Positions 44,648 through 53,429 of a stretch of DNA of 64,000 nucleotides are shown here, one piece after another. Each line of letters begins with the position of its first letter. Positions within the stretch are counted from its first letter, which is position 1. The DNA lies in assembly GCF_019042735.1 (NCBI RefSeq), contig NZ_JAHQCR010000034.1, positions 168,987 to 232,986 on the forward strand, given 5' to 3'. The notes beneath the pieces were generated by a model. That model ran no database searches. It saw only the letters and a list, made by a program, of their open reading frames with translations, and was not told the DNA's origin. The DNA comes from Evansella alkalicola. GTDB taxonomy: Bacteria; Bacillota; Bacilli; Bacillales; Salisediminibacteriaceae. A program made the position numbers and the translations under genes.

Positions 44648-45446
44648 ATCTTAAACGGTATGCATCACTTTCACTAACATTTTGCTTTAATAGCTCTTCT
44701 CTATCATCAGTTACTGATACAATCCGTCCAATATAATCATCGAATGTACCTGATGCCAGGTCGTATAACCATGTGGGCGCTACTTCTGGTTTTACATGAA
44801 CCCCTTTTTCAAATAAACCTTCCATGTGGCTTAAATATGTTTTACCGACTTCTGTTTCCCTTTGGTATCTAGTCATGTCCGTATCATTTAAACCAGGATG
44901 GAGGACAAAAACTTTTAATGGTGTATTTTCCAACTCTAATGCAAGGTTTTCAGAAAACCTCGCTACTGCAGTTTTAGAAGTGCCATATCCGTTTCCATAC
45001 TTAAATGAGCCTATTGTTCCCCCGCCTACTACATTTATAATTGTACCAACTCCTTGGGCCAGCATTACGGGTACAATCTTATGTATACAGTTAAATGTTC
45101 CAAATAGGTTTGTATTAACATCATTTTTCCAGTCTTCAGGATCTACTTCCCAAGTAGGACCAATAGCCTTAAATGCTCCTGCATTATTTATCCAAACATC
45201 AATACGCCCATAAAAGTTTATAATAAAGTCAATTACTTCCTCTATTTCAGTAGGATTAGTAACGTCCATTGTTAACGTTTTATGCTCATTGGATTCTCTA
45301 TTTAATCGACTTTCTACTTCCTTTAATTTCTTAAGATCTCTCCCAGTTCCAATTACTATATATCCTCGGCTTGCAAAAAAATGTGCAGTGTTTTCACCAA
45401 TTCCCCTACTTGCTCCAGTAATTACTACAACAGGTTTTTCTTTCAT
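44637..45446 (-). CDS. Short-chain dehydrogenase/reductase lacking the usual Ser
   Basis: This 269-residue Rossmann protein has the cofactor loop TGASRGIG near residue 10, NNAG at 87-90, and Tyr154/Lys158 of YGTSK. At the canonical catalytic serine position the sequence is VVGGGTIG (141-146), so Gly or Thr replaces Ser. Activity may be altered or rely on Thr144. The substrate is unknown. AAGGAG precedes ATG 45446. It is convergent with proA, with overlapping 3' non-coding DNA. Confidence 0.82.
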   Translation of the reverse strand: MKEKPVVVITGASRGIGENTAHFFASRGYIVIGTGRDLKKLKEVESRLNRESNEHKTLTMDVTNPTEIEEVIDFIINFYGRIDVWINNAGAFKAIGPTWEVDPEDWKNDVNTNLFGTFNCIHKIVPVMLAQGVGTIINVVGGGTIGSFKYGNGYGTSKTAVARFSENLALELENTPLKVFVLHPGLNDTDMTRYQRETEVGKTYLSHMEGLFEKGVHVKPEVAPTWLYDLASGTFDDYIGRIVSVTDDREELLKQNVSESDAYRLRLKK

Positions 45447-45580
45447 TTTGTCATCTCCTTGGACTATTTAAAGATGGCTCCATCAACAACAATAGGATAA
45501 CATGATTTACCACTGCCTTGAAACGTAATTAATATATATGCTTGGTTAAAATAGAAGTATACAATTTTAAAGTAAAAGGT

Positions 45581-45610
45581 TTGACATTCCTTCCTTTAAT
45601 ATTTTATACT
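45581..45610 (+). promoter_or_regulatory. Promoter of azoR
   Basis: TTGACA (45581-45586), 18 nt, TATACT (45605-45610). A leader of over 100 nt separates it from the gene. Confidence 0.65.
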
Positions 45611-45629
45611 AGCATCTGTATTTAGTATG

Positions 45630-45700
45630 TATAGCAACTATATTGCTTTGAATATATACTTTGAATACTTAAAAGAAACTAAAAGGTTGCTATAACAACC
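45630..45700 (+). promoter_or_regulatory. Structured 5' leader of azoR
   Basis: TATAGCAAC (45630-45638) can pair with GTTGCTATA (45686-45694). The second arm can instead form a small local hairpin, GGTTG/CAACC (45685-45700). The two structures exclude each other. CTTTGAATA occurs twice in between. No known riboswitch motif fits. Confidence 0.35.
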
Positions 45701-45729
45701 TTATATCTTATACTTGGAGGTAATATCAA

Positions 45730-46356
45730 ATGGCAAAGGTACTATTTATTAAGGCAAATTCACGCCCAATCGAACAGGCAGTTAGTGTGAAGCTATATCA
45801 CACTTTTCTTACAAATTATAAGGAGACTCATCCTGAAGATGACATAACAGAACTTGATCTGTTTGAAGAAAATCTGCCTTATTATAATACAGATATGATT
45901 AATGGCATGTATAAATCAGCAAATGGTATGGAGCTTACTCCTGCTGAAGAAGAAGCAACTACACTAGTTAATAAATATTTAAATCAATTTTTAAGTGCTG
46001 ATAAAATTGTTTTCGCATTTCCTTTATGGAACTTTACTGTTCCAGCAGTATTGCACACTTATTTGGACTATCTTGCACAAGCCGGTAAAACTTTCCGTTA
46101 TACTGCAGAAGGTCCAGTTGGATTATTAAATGATAAAAGAGTAGTTCTCCTCAATGCACGAGGTGGGGTTTATTCAGAGGGACCAGCTGCTTCAGCTGAA
46201 ATGGCAGTGAACTTTGTAAATGCGATGTTAAGTTTCTGGGGTGTTGAAGACATTAGTAAAGTAATCATTGAAGGACATAATCAATATCCTGACCAAGCTG
46301 ATGATATCATTGCTAAGGGATTACAAAGTGCAGCAGAATTAGCTAAGAAATTTTAA
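45730..46356 (+). CDS. azoR: FMN-dependent NADH-azoreductase / quinone reductase
   Basis: This 208-residue flavodoxin-like homodimer enzyme performs two-electron reduction of quinones and azo compounds, protecting against electrophile stress. The FMN phosphate loop SRPIEQAVS lies near residue 11, PLWNFTVPAVLHTYLDYL near 98 and LLNARGGVYSEGPAAS near 140. GGAGG precedes ATG 45730. In B. subtilis the paralogues are controlled by MarR-type quinone sensors; no such operator could be read with confidence here. Confidence 0.9.
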   Translation: MAKVLFIKANSRPIEQAVSVKLYHTFLTNYKETHPEDDITELDLFEENLPYYNTDMINGMYKSANGMELTPAEEEATTLVNKYLNQFLSADKIVFAFPLWNFTVPAVLHTYLDYLAQAGKTFRYTAEGPVGLLNDKRVVLLNARGGVYSEGPAASAEMAVNFVNAMLSFWGVEDISKVIIEGHNQYPDQADDIIAKGLQSAAELAKKF

Positions 46357-46360
46357 TTGT

Positions 46361-46392
46361 AAAAATGCTGTCCATCTAAGGACAGCATTTTT
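46361..46392. terminator. Shared terminator, azoR and the 50-residue gene
   Basis: AAAAATGCTGTCC (46361-46373) pairs perfectly with GGACAGCATTTTT (46380-46392), between convergent genes. Confidence 0.92.
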
Positions 46393-46393
46393 G

Positions 46394-46546
46394 TTATACT
46401 ATAAATTGGAAATATGGATATTGACAGTTATGTATTTTCCCTACTTTTTTAGGTGTGATAATGATTTCTTTTGATTTATTTACTTTAAAATTTACAGCAT
46501 ATAAATCTCTTCCGTCGTAGTGCGTGATTAACTTAGAATCTTCCAT
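46394..46546 (-). CDS. Hypothetical 50-residue protein
   Basis: A short complete gene encodes a protein that starts MEDSKLITHYDGRDLYAV and ends QYPYFQFIV. It has ATG 46546, AAAGGGG seven bases upstream, and a stop right before a bidirectional terminator. The sequence is beta-like (NKSKEIIITPKKVGKIHN) with one cysteine. No family was recognised. Its regular gene signals make it more than chance. Confidence 0.6.
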   Translation of the reverse strand: MEDSKLITHYDGRDLYAVNFKVNKSKEIIITPKKVGKIHNCQYPYFQFIV

Positions 46547-46740
46547 ATAATATCCCCTTTACTAATATAATAATACAATTATATTTAATTTTCTGTATAT
46601 TTTCAATATTAATTTTATACTGGATTTACTTGAGTGAATACATTACAAATCATTATGCTTAACCGAAGTGAACTAAGTAGTAGTATGTACGTAAAGTGAA
46701 CAAACCGTAATTTGTTCCAACAAAATTTTCACTGTAGCCA

Positions 46741-46784
46741 AAAAAAGACTTTGTACATTGTTTGTTAATAACGTACAAAGTCTT
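46741..46784 (-). terminator. Terminator of thiM
   Basis: AAGACTTTGTAC (46745-46756) pairs with GTACAAAGTCTT (46773-46784), with T-run on the minus strand. Confidence 0.85.
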
Positions 46785-46796
46785 ACTTATTATCAA

Positions 46797-47603
46797 TTAC
46801 TGCGTTTGCTTAATTTTTATGTTGTTCACAATTGTTTCATCTGTTATATTGTATAGCTGATCAATAAAATTCATTTGAAAATGACCAGGTCCTTTACTTT
46901 GATTTACCTCAATAGCCTTCTCTGCTGCGATACCATAAAATGAAACAGCAGCTGCACATGCAGTTGTTTTGTCATCGGACTGAGAACAAAAAGCTGCAAC
47001 AACAGATGACAACAAACAACCTGTTCCAGTAACCTTTGTTAGCATTGGGTGCCCATTCCTGACCTCAAATAATATCTCTCCATTTGTTATTAAGTCAGTT
47101 TTACCTGTCATAACAATGATAGTGTTTAGCTTATTTGCTGCTTTTTTAGCAAGGTCCGCAAGATTATTTATTTCAACCTTCGAATCAACTCCATGCATTT
47201 GAACCTGTTCATCAATAAGGTTTGCAATTTCAGCGGCATTTCCCCTAACTACCTGTATAGATAACCTATTCAATAATTCTTTCGCAGTTTGAGTTCTATA
47301 AGGAGTTGCACCTACTCCAACAGGGTCTAAAATAATAGGGACTCCGTGTTTGTTTGCTGATTCACCAGCAATAAACATAGCTTCTACTTCAGTTGAAGTT
47401 AGAGTACCAATGTTTAAAACAAGCGCTTGTGAAATACTAGCCATATCTCCAACCTCCTCCTTGGCATAAGCCATAACAGGAGAAGCTCCAATAGCATATA
47501 AACCATTAGCGGTAAAGTTGGTTACGACGACATTTGTTATGTTATGAACTAAAGGTGAGTTATTCTTTACTAAATTTCGTAATTCTACAGTTTTACTTTC
47601 CAT
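46797..47603 (-). CDS. thiM: Hydroxyethylthiazole kinase
   Basis: This 268-residue ribokinase-fold enzyme phosphorylates 4-methyl-5-(2-hydroxyethyl)thiazole for thiamine salvage. Motifs are PLVHNITNVVVTNFTANGL near 20, PIILDPVGVGAT near 90, VVRGNAAEI and VTGTGCLLSSVVAAF with the catalytic cysteine near 195. ATG 47603 is preferred: the ATG at 47612 touches its ribosome site. No TPP riboswitch sequence is visible upstream, and thiE, tenA or thiD are not adjacent, which is unusual. Confidence 0.92.
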   Translation of the reverse strand: MESKTVELRNLVKNNSPLVHNITNVVVTNFTANGLYAIGASPVMAYAKEEVGDMASISQALVLNIGTLTSTEVEAMFIAGESANKHGVPIILDPVGVGATPYRTQTAKELLNRLSIQVVRGNAAEIANLIDEQVQMHGVDSKVEINNLADLAKKAANKLNTIIVMTGKTDLITNGEILFEVRNGHPMLTKVTGTGCLLSSVVAAFCSQSDDKTTACAAAVSFYGIAAEKAIEVNQSKGPGHFQMNFIDQLYNITDETIVNNIKIKQTQ

Positions 47604-47830
47604 ATTGATCATCCTTTAACAAATTATATTTATAGGATTATAGTAGCAATTTTTCATTAAAGAAGCTAATGATTCATGAACCCACGTTTTTTTCCCGAGA
47701 TCACATCTTGTTCAAAAACAAAAACATTTTATAATCAACTAGTTAAAGATAGAATACTATTTAATATCATAAAACTAGTTTTTATACTAAAATAATTATA
47801 CTATCGTTTTTATTTAAAGGAGACATGAAT

Positions 47831-48007
47831 ATGAATGAAATGATGATTGTTTTTCTAGGAATTGGGCTGTTTATTATTGCAGGGTTATTTGGTGGGCTAG
47901 GGATCTTTTCCCTTTTTAAGAATAAAAAAAGATTAGGTGTAATTTACCTTGTTGCTGGTTTCTTACTAATCATCATTTATATGATTACATTATTTTTACA
48001 AACCTAA
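47831..48007 (+). CDS. Small two-helix membrane protein
   Basis: The 58-residue product is almost entirely two membrane helices (about 4-24 and 34-55) joined by a basic turn, FKNKKRLG, which should face the cytoplasm. The family is unknown. AAAGGAG lies eight bases before ATG 47831; the in-frame ATG 47825 is too close to it. A degenerate copy of an intergenic repeat begins two bases after the stop. Confidence 0.6.
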   Translation: MNEMMIVFLGIGLFIIAGLFGGLGIFSLFKNKKRLGVIYLVAGFLLIIIYMITLFLQT

Positions 48008-48008
48008 T

Positions 48009-48035
48009 AAGAAATGCACAAGCGCCTTGGTCATC
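48009..48035. repeat. Partial copy of the 34.4-kb repeat
   Basis: AAGAAATGCACAAGCGCCTTGGTCATC matches the first 27 nt of the element at 34424-34450 with three differences. As there, it begins right after a stop codon. The rest of the element is absent. Confidence 0.6.
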
Positions 48036-48058
48036 TGCACCAAAATGGTTATAAATAA

Positions 48059-48082
48059 ACCTGCCTTTTTATAAAGGCAGGT
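48059..48082 (-). terminator. Terminator of the 3D-domain gene
   Basis: ACCTGCCTTT (48059-48068) pairs with AAAGGCAGGT (48073-48082); TTATTTAT follows on the minus strand. Confidence 0.8.
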
Positions 48083-48088
48083 CATCTA

Positions 48089-49306
48089 TCAATCTAAGAC
48101 TCTCAATTGTACGTTTCTTCTACCGAATGATAATGCATCCGATTGGTTAGGCATAAATATATCGATTTTATTTCCAATAATTGCGGATCCTATATCTGCT
48201 GCAAGAAAGGTGCCATGTCCCCTAATCTCAACACGTTTTCCTAATGGGATTACACTTGGATCCACTGCAATTACCTTAGCGTTAGGATTAGACCTTAAAT
48301 CGATTCCTAATCTTGTAACTCCAGTACAACCTTCACAGTATGCAGTATATGCAGTGGCTTCAAAAGTTTGCCAAGAAGCATCTGATTCAGATTTATTATC
48401 GTTATTACTTGAATCTTCATTATTGTTCCTAGAGTTAGTTTTTTCCGCTTCCTTTCGTGCAGCTTCCTCTGCACGACGTGCTTCCTCGCGTCGGGCTTCT
48501 TCAGCAGCCTGACGTTCTAATTCTCGTTGAGCTTCTTCTCTCAACCTAACTTCTTCTTCAATTCGTTTTCGAATATCATCTTCCTTGGATGCTAATTCTT
48601 TTTCTTCCTCTACTAATCTTGAAATAAATAATTTCTGATCTTTTTCTTTTTGCTTTAGTTCATCCCTTAAGGAAACAAGCTTGTCCTTTTGGTCATTAAT
48701 CTCTTGATGTATCATTTCAAGTTGTTCTTTCTGAGTTTCGAGATTTTTGATGGTAGTCTCGTAGTCAGCTTTGATAGTTTCTAACTCTTGATAAGCTATT
48801 TCCGTTTGTTCAATAAAGTTATTGTCTGCTTGCGCAATTTTTGTAATCGTTATAATTCTGCTGATAAAATCTCCAAAACTTTCTGCTCCTAGGATAACTT
48901 CCATATAAGATACACTATCAATTCCATTTCTTTGATAGGAAACGGCCCTATCTTTAAGCAAATCAATCCGTTGATCAATATCTAACTGAAGAGACTCAAT
49001 ATCATCTTTTAATTCTTTTATCTTCAATTCATTTTGAGAAATTTCCTCTTCAGTTTCGATTATTTTATCTTCATTATTTAAGATTTCATCATTCAAATCC
49101 TCAATCTCATTATTATGTTCATTAATTTTCTGGGTCAACTCTATTAAAGATAATTCAGCTTCCGATAGTTCTCTTTTTAAATGTTGTCGTTCGTGCTGAA
49201 TTTTTTCTTCTTCATTTTTCAACGAATCAGTAGCATGGGTTGTGCCCCCTATGAATATATGGAACGATGTAATGAAGAATACTAAAATCATAAACTTCTT
49301 AATCAC
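48089..49306 (-). CDS. Secreted coiled-coil protein with 3D domain
   Basis: This 405-residue exported protein has a signal peptide (about 1-25, ending THA). A long coiled coil (about 28-275) resembles the PcsB/CwlO N-terminal domain, including the break at SYQRNGIDSVSYMEVILGAESFGDFISR. A low-complexity Glu/Arg/Ala then Asn/Ser linker follows. The C-terminal 3D domain (about 312-405) resembles YocH/MltA (FEATAYTAYCEGCTGVTRLG, VIAVDPSVIPLG, ADIGSAIIGNKIDIF). It probably acts in peptidoglycan remodelling. The start is GTG 49306 after AGGGGGAAG. Confidence 0.85.
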   Translation of the reverse strand: MIKKFMILVFFITSFHIFIGGTTHATDSLKNEEEKIQHERQHLKRELSEAELSLIELTQKINEHNNEIEDLNDEILNNEDKIIETEEEISQNELKIKELKDDIESLQLDIDQRIDLLKDRAVSYQRNGIDSVSYMEVILGAESFGDFISRIITITKIAQADNNFIEQTEIAYQELETIKADYETTIKNLETQKEQLEMIHQEINDQKDKLVSLRDELKQKEKDQKLFISRLVEEEKELASKEDDIRKRIEEEVRLREEAQRELERQAAEEARREEARRAEEAARKEAEKTNSRNNNEDSSNNDNKSESDASWQTFEATAYTAYCEGCTGVTRLGIDLRSNPNAKVIAVDPSVIPLGKRVEIRGHGTFLAADIGSAIIGNKIDIFMPNQSDALSFGRRNVQLRVLD

Positions 49307-49542
49307 ACTTCTTCCCCCTAAGAGAAAATAGTTTTTTCTTTTACAAAATGACTACTATCTACCTTATCAGACAAATATCTCAGCATTGTAATAGAAATAT
49401 TATTTTCATGTAACAAACTAGAATGATTATTAACAGTCCTAAAGGTTGAAGTTTATCTTCAGGAATAATATTTACACGTAAACCTAATAAGAGCATAGTA
49501 TGAAATTGGTTTCTACAATTCTGTAATAAAAGGAGTTTGTTT

Positions 49543-50967
49543 ATGGAACTAACTATGGCGCATTGGCTATACTTAGCCGGTATTTGCTTAATTATAATTA
49601 CCATGCTCTTTAGACAGAATGTTGTTGTTCCAGCTATAGTCATGAGCTTTCTCGTTGCGTGGGCATATAATGAGTCATTTTTGGCTGGAATACACGCAAT
49701 ATTTAATGCAAGTTTAACTGCAGCTACAGAGCTGTTTGATATTTTTTTAATTATTGCTATCATGACAGCACTTCTTCGTTCCATTAAATCTATAGGTGCT
49801 GATGAACAAATGGTGTTGCCGTTTCAGAAAGTGATGAAAAATGGATATTTATCATTTTGGATTCTTGTTGCAGTAACATATTTTTTATCACTTTTCTTCT
49901 GGCCAGCCCCATCAGTTCCACTAATTGGAGCATTATTAATTCCTGTTGCTATTAAAGCCGGTCTTCCCCCAATTGGGGCAGCTATTGCTATTTCCTTAGC
50001 TGGTCATGGGATGGCCTTATCATCTGACTTTGTGCTTAAGGTAGCACCAGGACTTACAGCATCAAGCAGTAGCATTGATGCAAACGTGATAGGAGAACAG
50101 ACTTTAATTTTATCACTTATTGCAGGGATTACCTCGTTAACGGTTGCCTATTTTATGATTAGAAAGTCCATTAAAGGACCTGCGGAAAGTAATTTAACTG
50201 ATTGGGAAAATAGTGGAGATCAAGAGATGAAGTTAAATACGGACGAATCAAAAGTTATTAAAGGGAAATTTAGTAAGGTATTTGCATTTCTTGTCCCTTC
50301 AGTTTTCTTAGTAATTGTCACCTATGTGGTTATTGCAACATTTTCAGAGTTTATTCCTTCTATAGAAGATGGTGCAGGCGCCTCCTTAGTTGGCGGTTCA
50401 GCCGTGATACTAATACTCATGATTTCCTTATTCCGAAACTACAAATCAACACTGCAGGAAGTAAGTGACCATATAGTAAATGGTTTTGTATTTGCATTTA
50501 AAGTAATGGGTCTCGTCATACCTGTTGCTGGGTTCTTCTTTATTGGGAGCGGTGAGCTATCAGCGCAAGTATTTGGAACTGATGCGGAAAATGCACCAGC
50601 CTTCCTATTTGACTTAGTTGAAGCGAGTCAAACTGCAATACCAGACAGCGTCATTATCACTGCCTTTGGTATTCTTGCTTTAGGTATGATTTCAGGTCTT
50701 GATGGGTCTGGCTTTTCCGCGTTACCTTTAATTGGCTCTTTATCAGAAGCTCTATCCACTTCCATTGGAATTCAACCTGAAACCCTTGCCTCAATTGGCC
50801 AAATCGGAGCAATTTGGGTTGGTGGTGGAACGCTTGTTGCTTGGTCACCAATCATTGCTATTGCAGGTTTTGCAAAAATATCAGTGCTGGATTTAGTAAG
50901 AAAAAGCTTTATTCCAGTCATTATAGGCCTTTTCGTTGCAACTATATCCGCTCTGCTTATTTTTTAG
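49543..50967 (+). CDS. Membrane transporter, possibly IT superfamily
   Basis: This 474-residue protein has about twelve membrane segments. Gly/Ser/Pro-rich re-entrant-like stretches occur twice: SLAGHGMALSSDFV near 147 and GLDGSGFSALPLIGSLSEAL near 388, with VGGGTLVAWSP near 427. These recall ion-transporter-superfamily carriers of organic anions, but I cannot name the family. ATG 49543 follows AAAAGGAG; an in-frame TTG 49537 is too close. It is monocistronic between the divergent 3D gene and a terminator. Confidence 0.65.
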   Translation: MELTMAHWLYLAGICLIIITMLFRQNVVVPAIVMSFLVAWAYNESFLAGIHAIFNASLTAATELFDIFLIIAIMTALLRSIKSIGADEQMVLPFQKVMKNGYLSFWILVAVTYFLSLFFWPAPSVPLIGALLIPVAIKAGLPPIGAAIAISLAGHGMALSSDFVLKVAPGLTASSSSIDANVIGEQTLILSLIAGITSLTVAYFMIRKSIKGPAESNLTDWENSGDQEMKLNTDESKVIKGKFSKVFAFLVPSVFLVIVTYVVIATFSEFIPSIEDGAGASLVGGSAVILILMISLFRNYKSTLQEVSDHIVNGFVFAFKVMGLVIPVAGFFFIGSGELSAQVFGTDAENAPAFLFDLVEASQTAIPDSVIITAFGILALGMISGLDGSGFSALPLIGSLSEALSTSIGIQPETLASIGQIGAIWVGGGTLVAWSPIIAIAGFAKISVLDLVRKSFIPVIIGLFVATISALLIF

Positions 50968-50982
50968 GCTACTGTGAAAATA

Positions 50983-51023
50983 GAAAAGCTATGACACCCA
51001 CAATAGTGGCGTCATAGCTTTTC
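50983..51023. terminator. Bidirectional terminator
   Basis: GAAAAGCTATGAC pairs perfectly with GTCATAGCTTTTC, with inner CCAC/GTGG pairing. It lies between convergent genes. Confidence 0.88.
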
Positions 51024-51042
51024 TTGTTTTAGAACTTAATAT

Positions 51043-52767
51043 TTACCATTCTCCAGCGACTCGAGATTGAGCTACATCTGTAAAGAATTCTTCATAAGAG
51101 TCCACATCAAGTTGTCTGTATGCATTAACAAATGCCTCCCATTCATCATCGAATTCGTTAGGATCTGCTAATACAATACGTGGATAGTGACGTTTCTGTA
51201 GTTCTTCAGCTTGTTCTTCAAAGATTTGAATAGGAGAACCTTGCTCTATATTGGCACTCCATGCCGGGAACCATGGGCGGTCCTCTGGCTCATCAAAGAG
51301 CTCTGCAAAAGTTTCTGCATTATATGCTTCTAAGAACTCTTGGTCCTCATCAGATAGAGCGGCATAAAAAACCTCAGGTTGTCTTCTAGGTTCTACAGCA
51401 TTCCCATCATCAAAAGTACCATTAATTCGTGGCCAGTACCACTCAAAGTAGGACATACCTAGTTCATCCCTAACTTCTGTTCTTGATGTTTCTACAATTT
51501 GGTCTTCTGTACGGTAAAAACGTCCCTCATCATCAACTTCGTAGTGTTCACCTTCATAGCCCCACATGACTATCTTTTGGTTTTCTTCCTTAATCATTTC
51601 ATCCCAATATTGAATAATTCGTTCAGGATTTTCTGCATTTACAGTAATACCAACACCTCGATTTGTTGTAAATGCTGGTGGGTCAAGGTATTGATCTGTG
51701 TCTACTCCATCAAATACTATAGGAAGTGGTACAAATTCTCGGTCAGGGTCACCAGCGTCCTCTAATGCATTAAGAGCGTTCTCCACTTGCCAACCATAGT
51801 CAAAGAAACCTAATACACGTCCTGAAGAAAGTTTTGCTAAATATTCATCATAGTTCATAACGAACATTTCTTGGTCTAGGTGGCCATCTGCATTTAATCC
51901 ATTTAATTTTTTCAAGTAATCATATGCATACTCAGAATCTGCATATACAGTTGCCTCGTGAGTATCCATATCAATCATTACTCCACCATCATTTGGATAA
52001 CCTGCTAAGTGATTTGGAACATTAGAAAATGCAAAGAACCTCCAGTCATAAGTTAAGCCAGTGAATGGAACTGTTGACATTCCATCAATCTCAGGATTTT
52101 CAGCAGCATAATCCAAAATGATATCGAAGTACTCATCTAGTGTCCTTATTTCAGGATAACCATTTTCCTTTAGGATGGAACGTTGAATCCAAAATGCACC
52201 TTGGTCAATTTCTGGGTTTGGAATAAACTCGTTGACTGTTGGACCGAAAGGAAGATAGTAAATATGCCCATCATCCATTCTAAACATATCAAGATAGTCC
52301 TCGTATGCTTCTAATAAATTTGGTCCATGTTCCTCTAGTAAATCATCAAGTGGAATAAAAGCTTCTGCATCTAAAATGACATCGATAGCATCATCTGGAG
52401 CAATTACATCTGGATAATCTCCACTTGCAACCATAACACCAATTCTTTGGTTTAAATCACCAACAAGGTGCTCTATTCTAAAATTCACACCAGTCTTTTC
52501 TTCCATTTCTGCACCAATCCGTGTTTCGTTTGTGTCAGTATCATTTCCTGGACTACCTGCATTAAAGTAGTGATAAGTAACTGGTGTTGTATCAATTTCT
52601 GTAGTACTGTCACCATCATCAGATTCATCAACTTCTCCACCATCATCAGATGCAGGTGGGTCTTCTTCTTCTGGATCTGAAGCTGTTTCGTCATCAGAGG
52701 AACAAGCAGCAAAAACTAAAATTAGTGACAAGATTAAAAGTAAAAACCAATTTTTTCTCTTCAACAT
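51043..52767 (-). CDS. Extracellular solute-binding lipoprotein, family 1 (orphan)
   Basis: The 574-residue lipoprotein has lipobox FAAC (Cys22 from the chosen start) and a long Asp/Glu-rich linker. A large family-1 binding fold follows (KTGVNFRIEHLVGDLNQRIGVMVASGDYPDVI, WIQRSILKENGYPEIRTLDEYFDIL). It resembles LipO/YtcQ-type proteins that bind complex sugars. No permease or ATPase gene adjoins. ATG 52767 has AAAGGGG; the frame to 52821 lacks one. A cre-like operator lies upstream. Confidence 0.85.
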   Translation of the reverse strand: MLKRKNWFLLLILSLILVFAACSSDDETASDPEEEDPPASDDGGEVDESDDGDSTTEIDTTPVTYHYFNAGSPGNDTDTNETRIGAEMEEKTGVNFRIEHLVGDLNQRIGVMVASGDYPDVIAPDDAIDVILDAEAFIPLDDLLEEHGPNLLEAYEDYLDMFRMDDGHIYYLPFGPTVNEFIPNPEIDQGAFWIQRSILKENGYPEIRTLDEYFDIILDYAAENPEIDGMSTVPFTGLTYDWRFFAFSNVPNHLAGYPNDGGVMIDMDTHEATVYADSEYAYDYLKKLNGLNADGHLDQEMFVMNYDEYLAKLSSGRVLGFFDYGWQVENALNALEDAGDPDREFVPLPIVFDGVDTDQYLDPPAFTTNRGVGITVNAENPERIIQYWDEMIKEENQKIVMWGYEGEHYEVDDEGRFYRTEDQIVETSRTEVRDELGMSYFEWYWPRINGTFDDGNAVEPRRQPEVFYAALSDEDQEFLEAYNAETFAELFDEPEDRPWFPAWSANIEQGSPIQIFEEQAEELQKRHYPRIVLADPNEFDDEWEAFVNAYRQLDVDSYEEFFTDVAQSRVAGEW

Positions 52768-52948
52768 TTGACTACCCCTTTCATCATTTTGAAGTGTAAT
52801 TGTAGTTATTCTCGTTGACATAACTATTCTTTCTACTTCACGAAATCTTGATTGAGAGCAGTTTTATGTAATAACATCACCTCCTCAAAATAAACATTTC
52901 AAACGTTGTTATTTATTTTAAGTTTTTTTATGCTAGGTATATTACAAA

Positions 52949-52962
52949 TGATAACGTTTACA
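52949..52962. promoter_or_regulatory. cre/LacI-type operator upstream of the binding protein
   Basis: TGATAACGTTTACA fits the CcpA/LacI-family operator consensus with a central AACGTT. A second, weaker AACGTT-centred site lies at about 52897-52910. Together they imply carbon-source control. Confidence 0.55.
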
Positions 52963-53429
52963 ATGTCTTGACAAAAAATAATATGGTATTTAGTAATGGG
53001 ATTTAAATTTGAGTTTTTTATTAGATCTGATTTGTGGTTTGTTTCTTGTTGATATAATAGGAGTTGTATTGCGTGAATGCATCGGTGTTTTTATGTATTA
53101 AAAGTTACAAAATATTAAACTAGAAAACATTTAAACTTTGTTTAATAAATGAACTAATCAATTAAACAGACTACTCAGATAAATTAACTAGTATGGTAAT
53201 ATTATAATACAGTCTTTTTTACTATACAATACCTTTTATTGTGAAAGTTGTAAAAATTATGTGATATGCTGATTATGTTTGAAATTTTTTTTACTTCCAA
53301 TACTTCTCTTCCACGGTTAATCAGATTCCCCTATACTGTATATTTAATTTTTATTGTAAGCATAAACCATTTGTTTTCTATGGTAAAATAATATATAAAT
53401 AGACATACAAGTAGAGGGGATTGTATTTT
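52963..53429. other. Intergenic region, no gene seen
   Basis: About 460 bp of very AT-rich DNA. No ORF, RNA motif or stable hairpin was seen. It contains the promoter of the gene at 53430. Confidence 0.4.

Noticed and set aside
47613..47830. TPP riboswitch upstream of thiM
   Set aside because: The conserved CTGAGA and ACCTGA segments of the thi box are absent on the minus strand.
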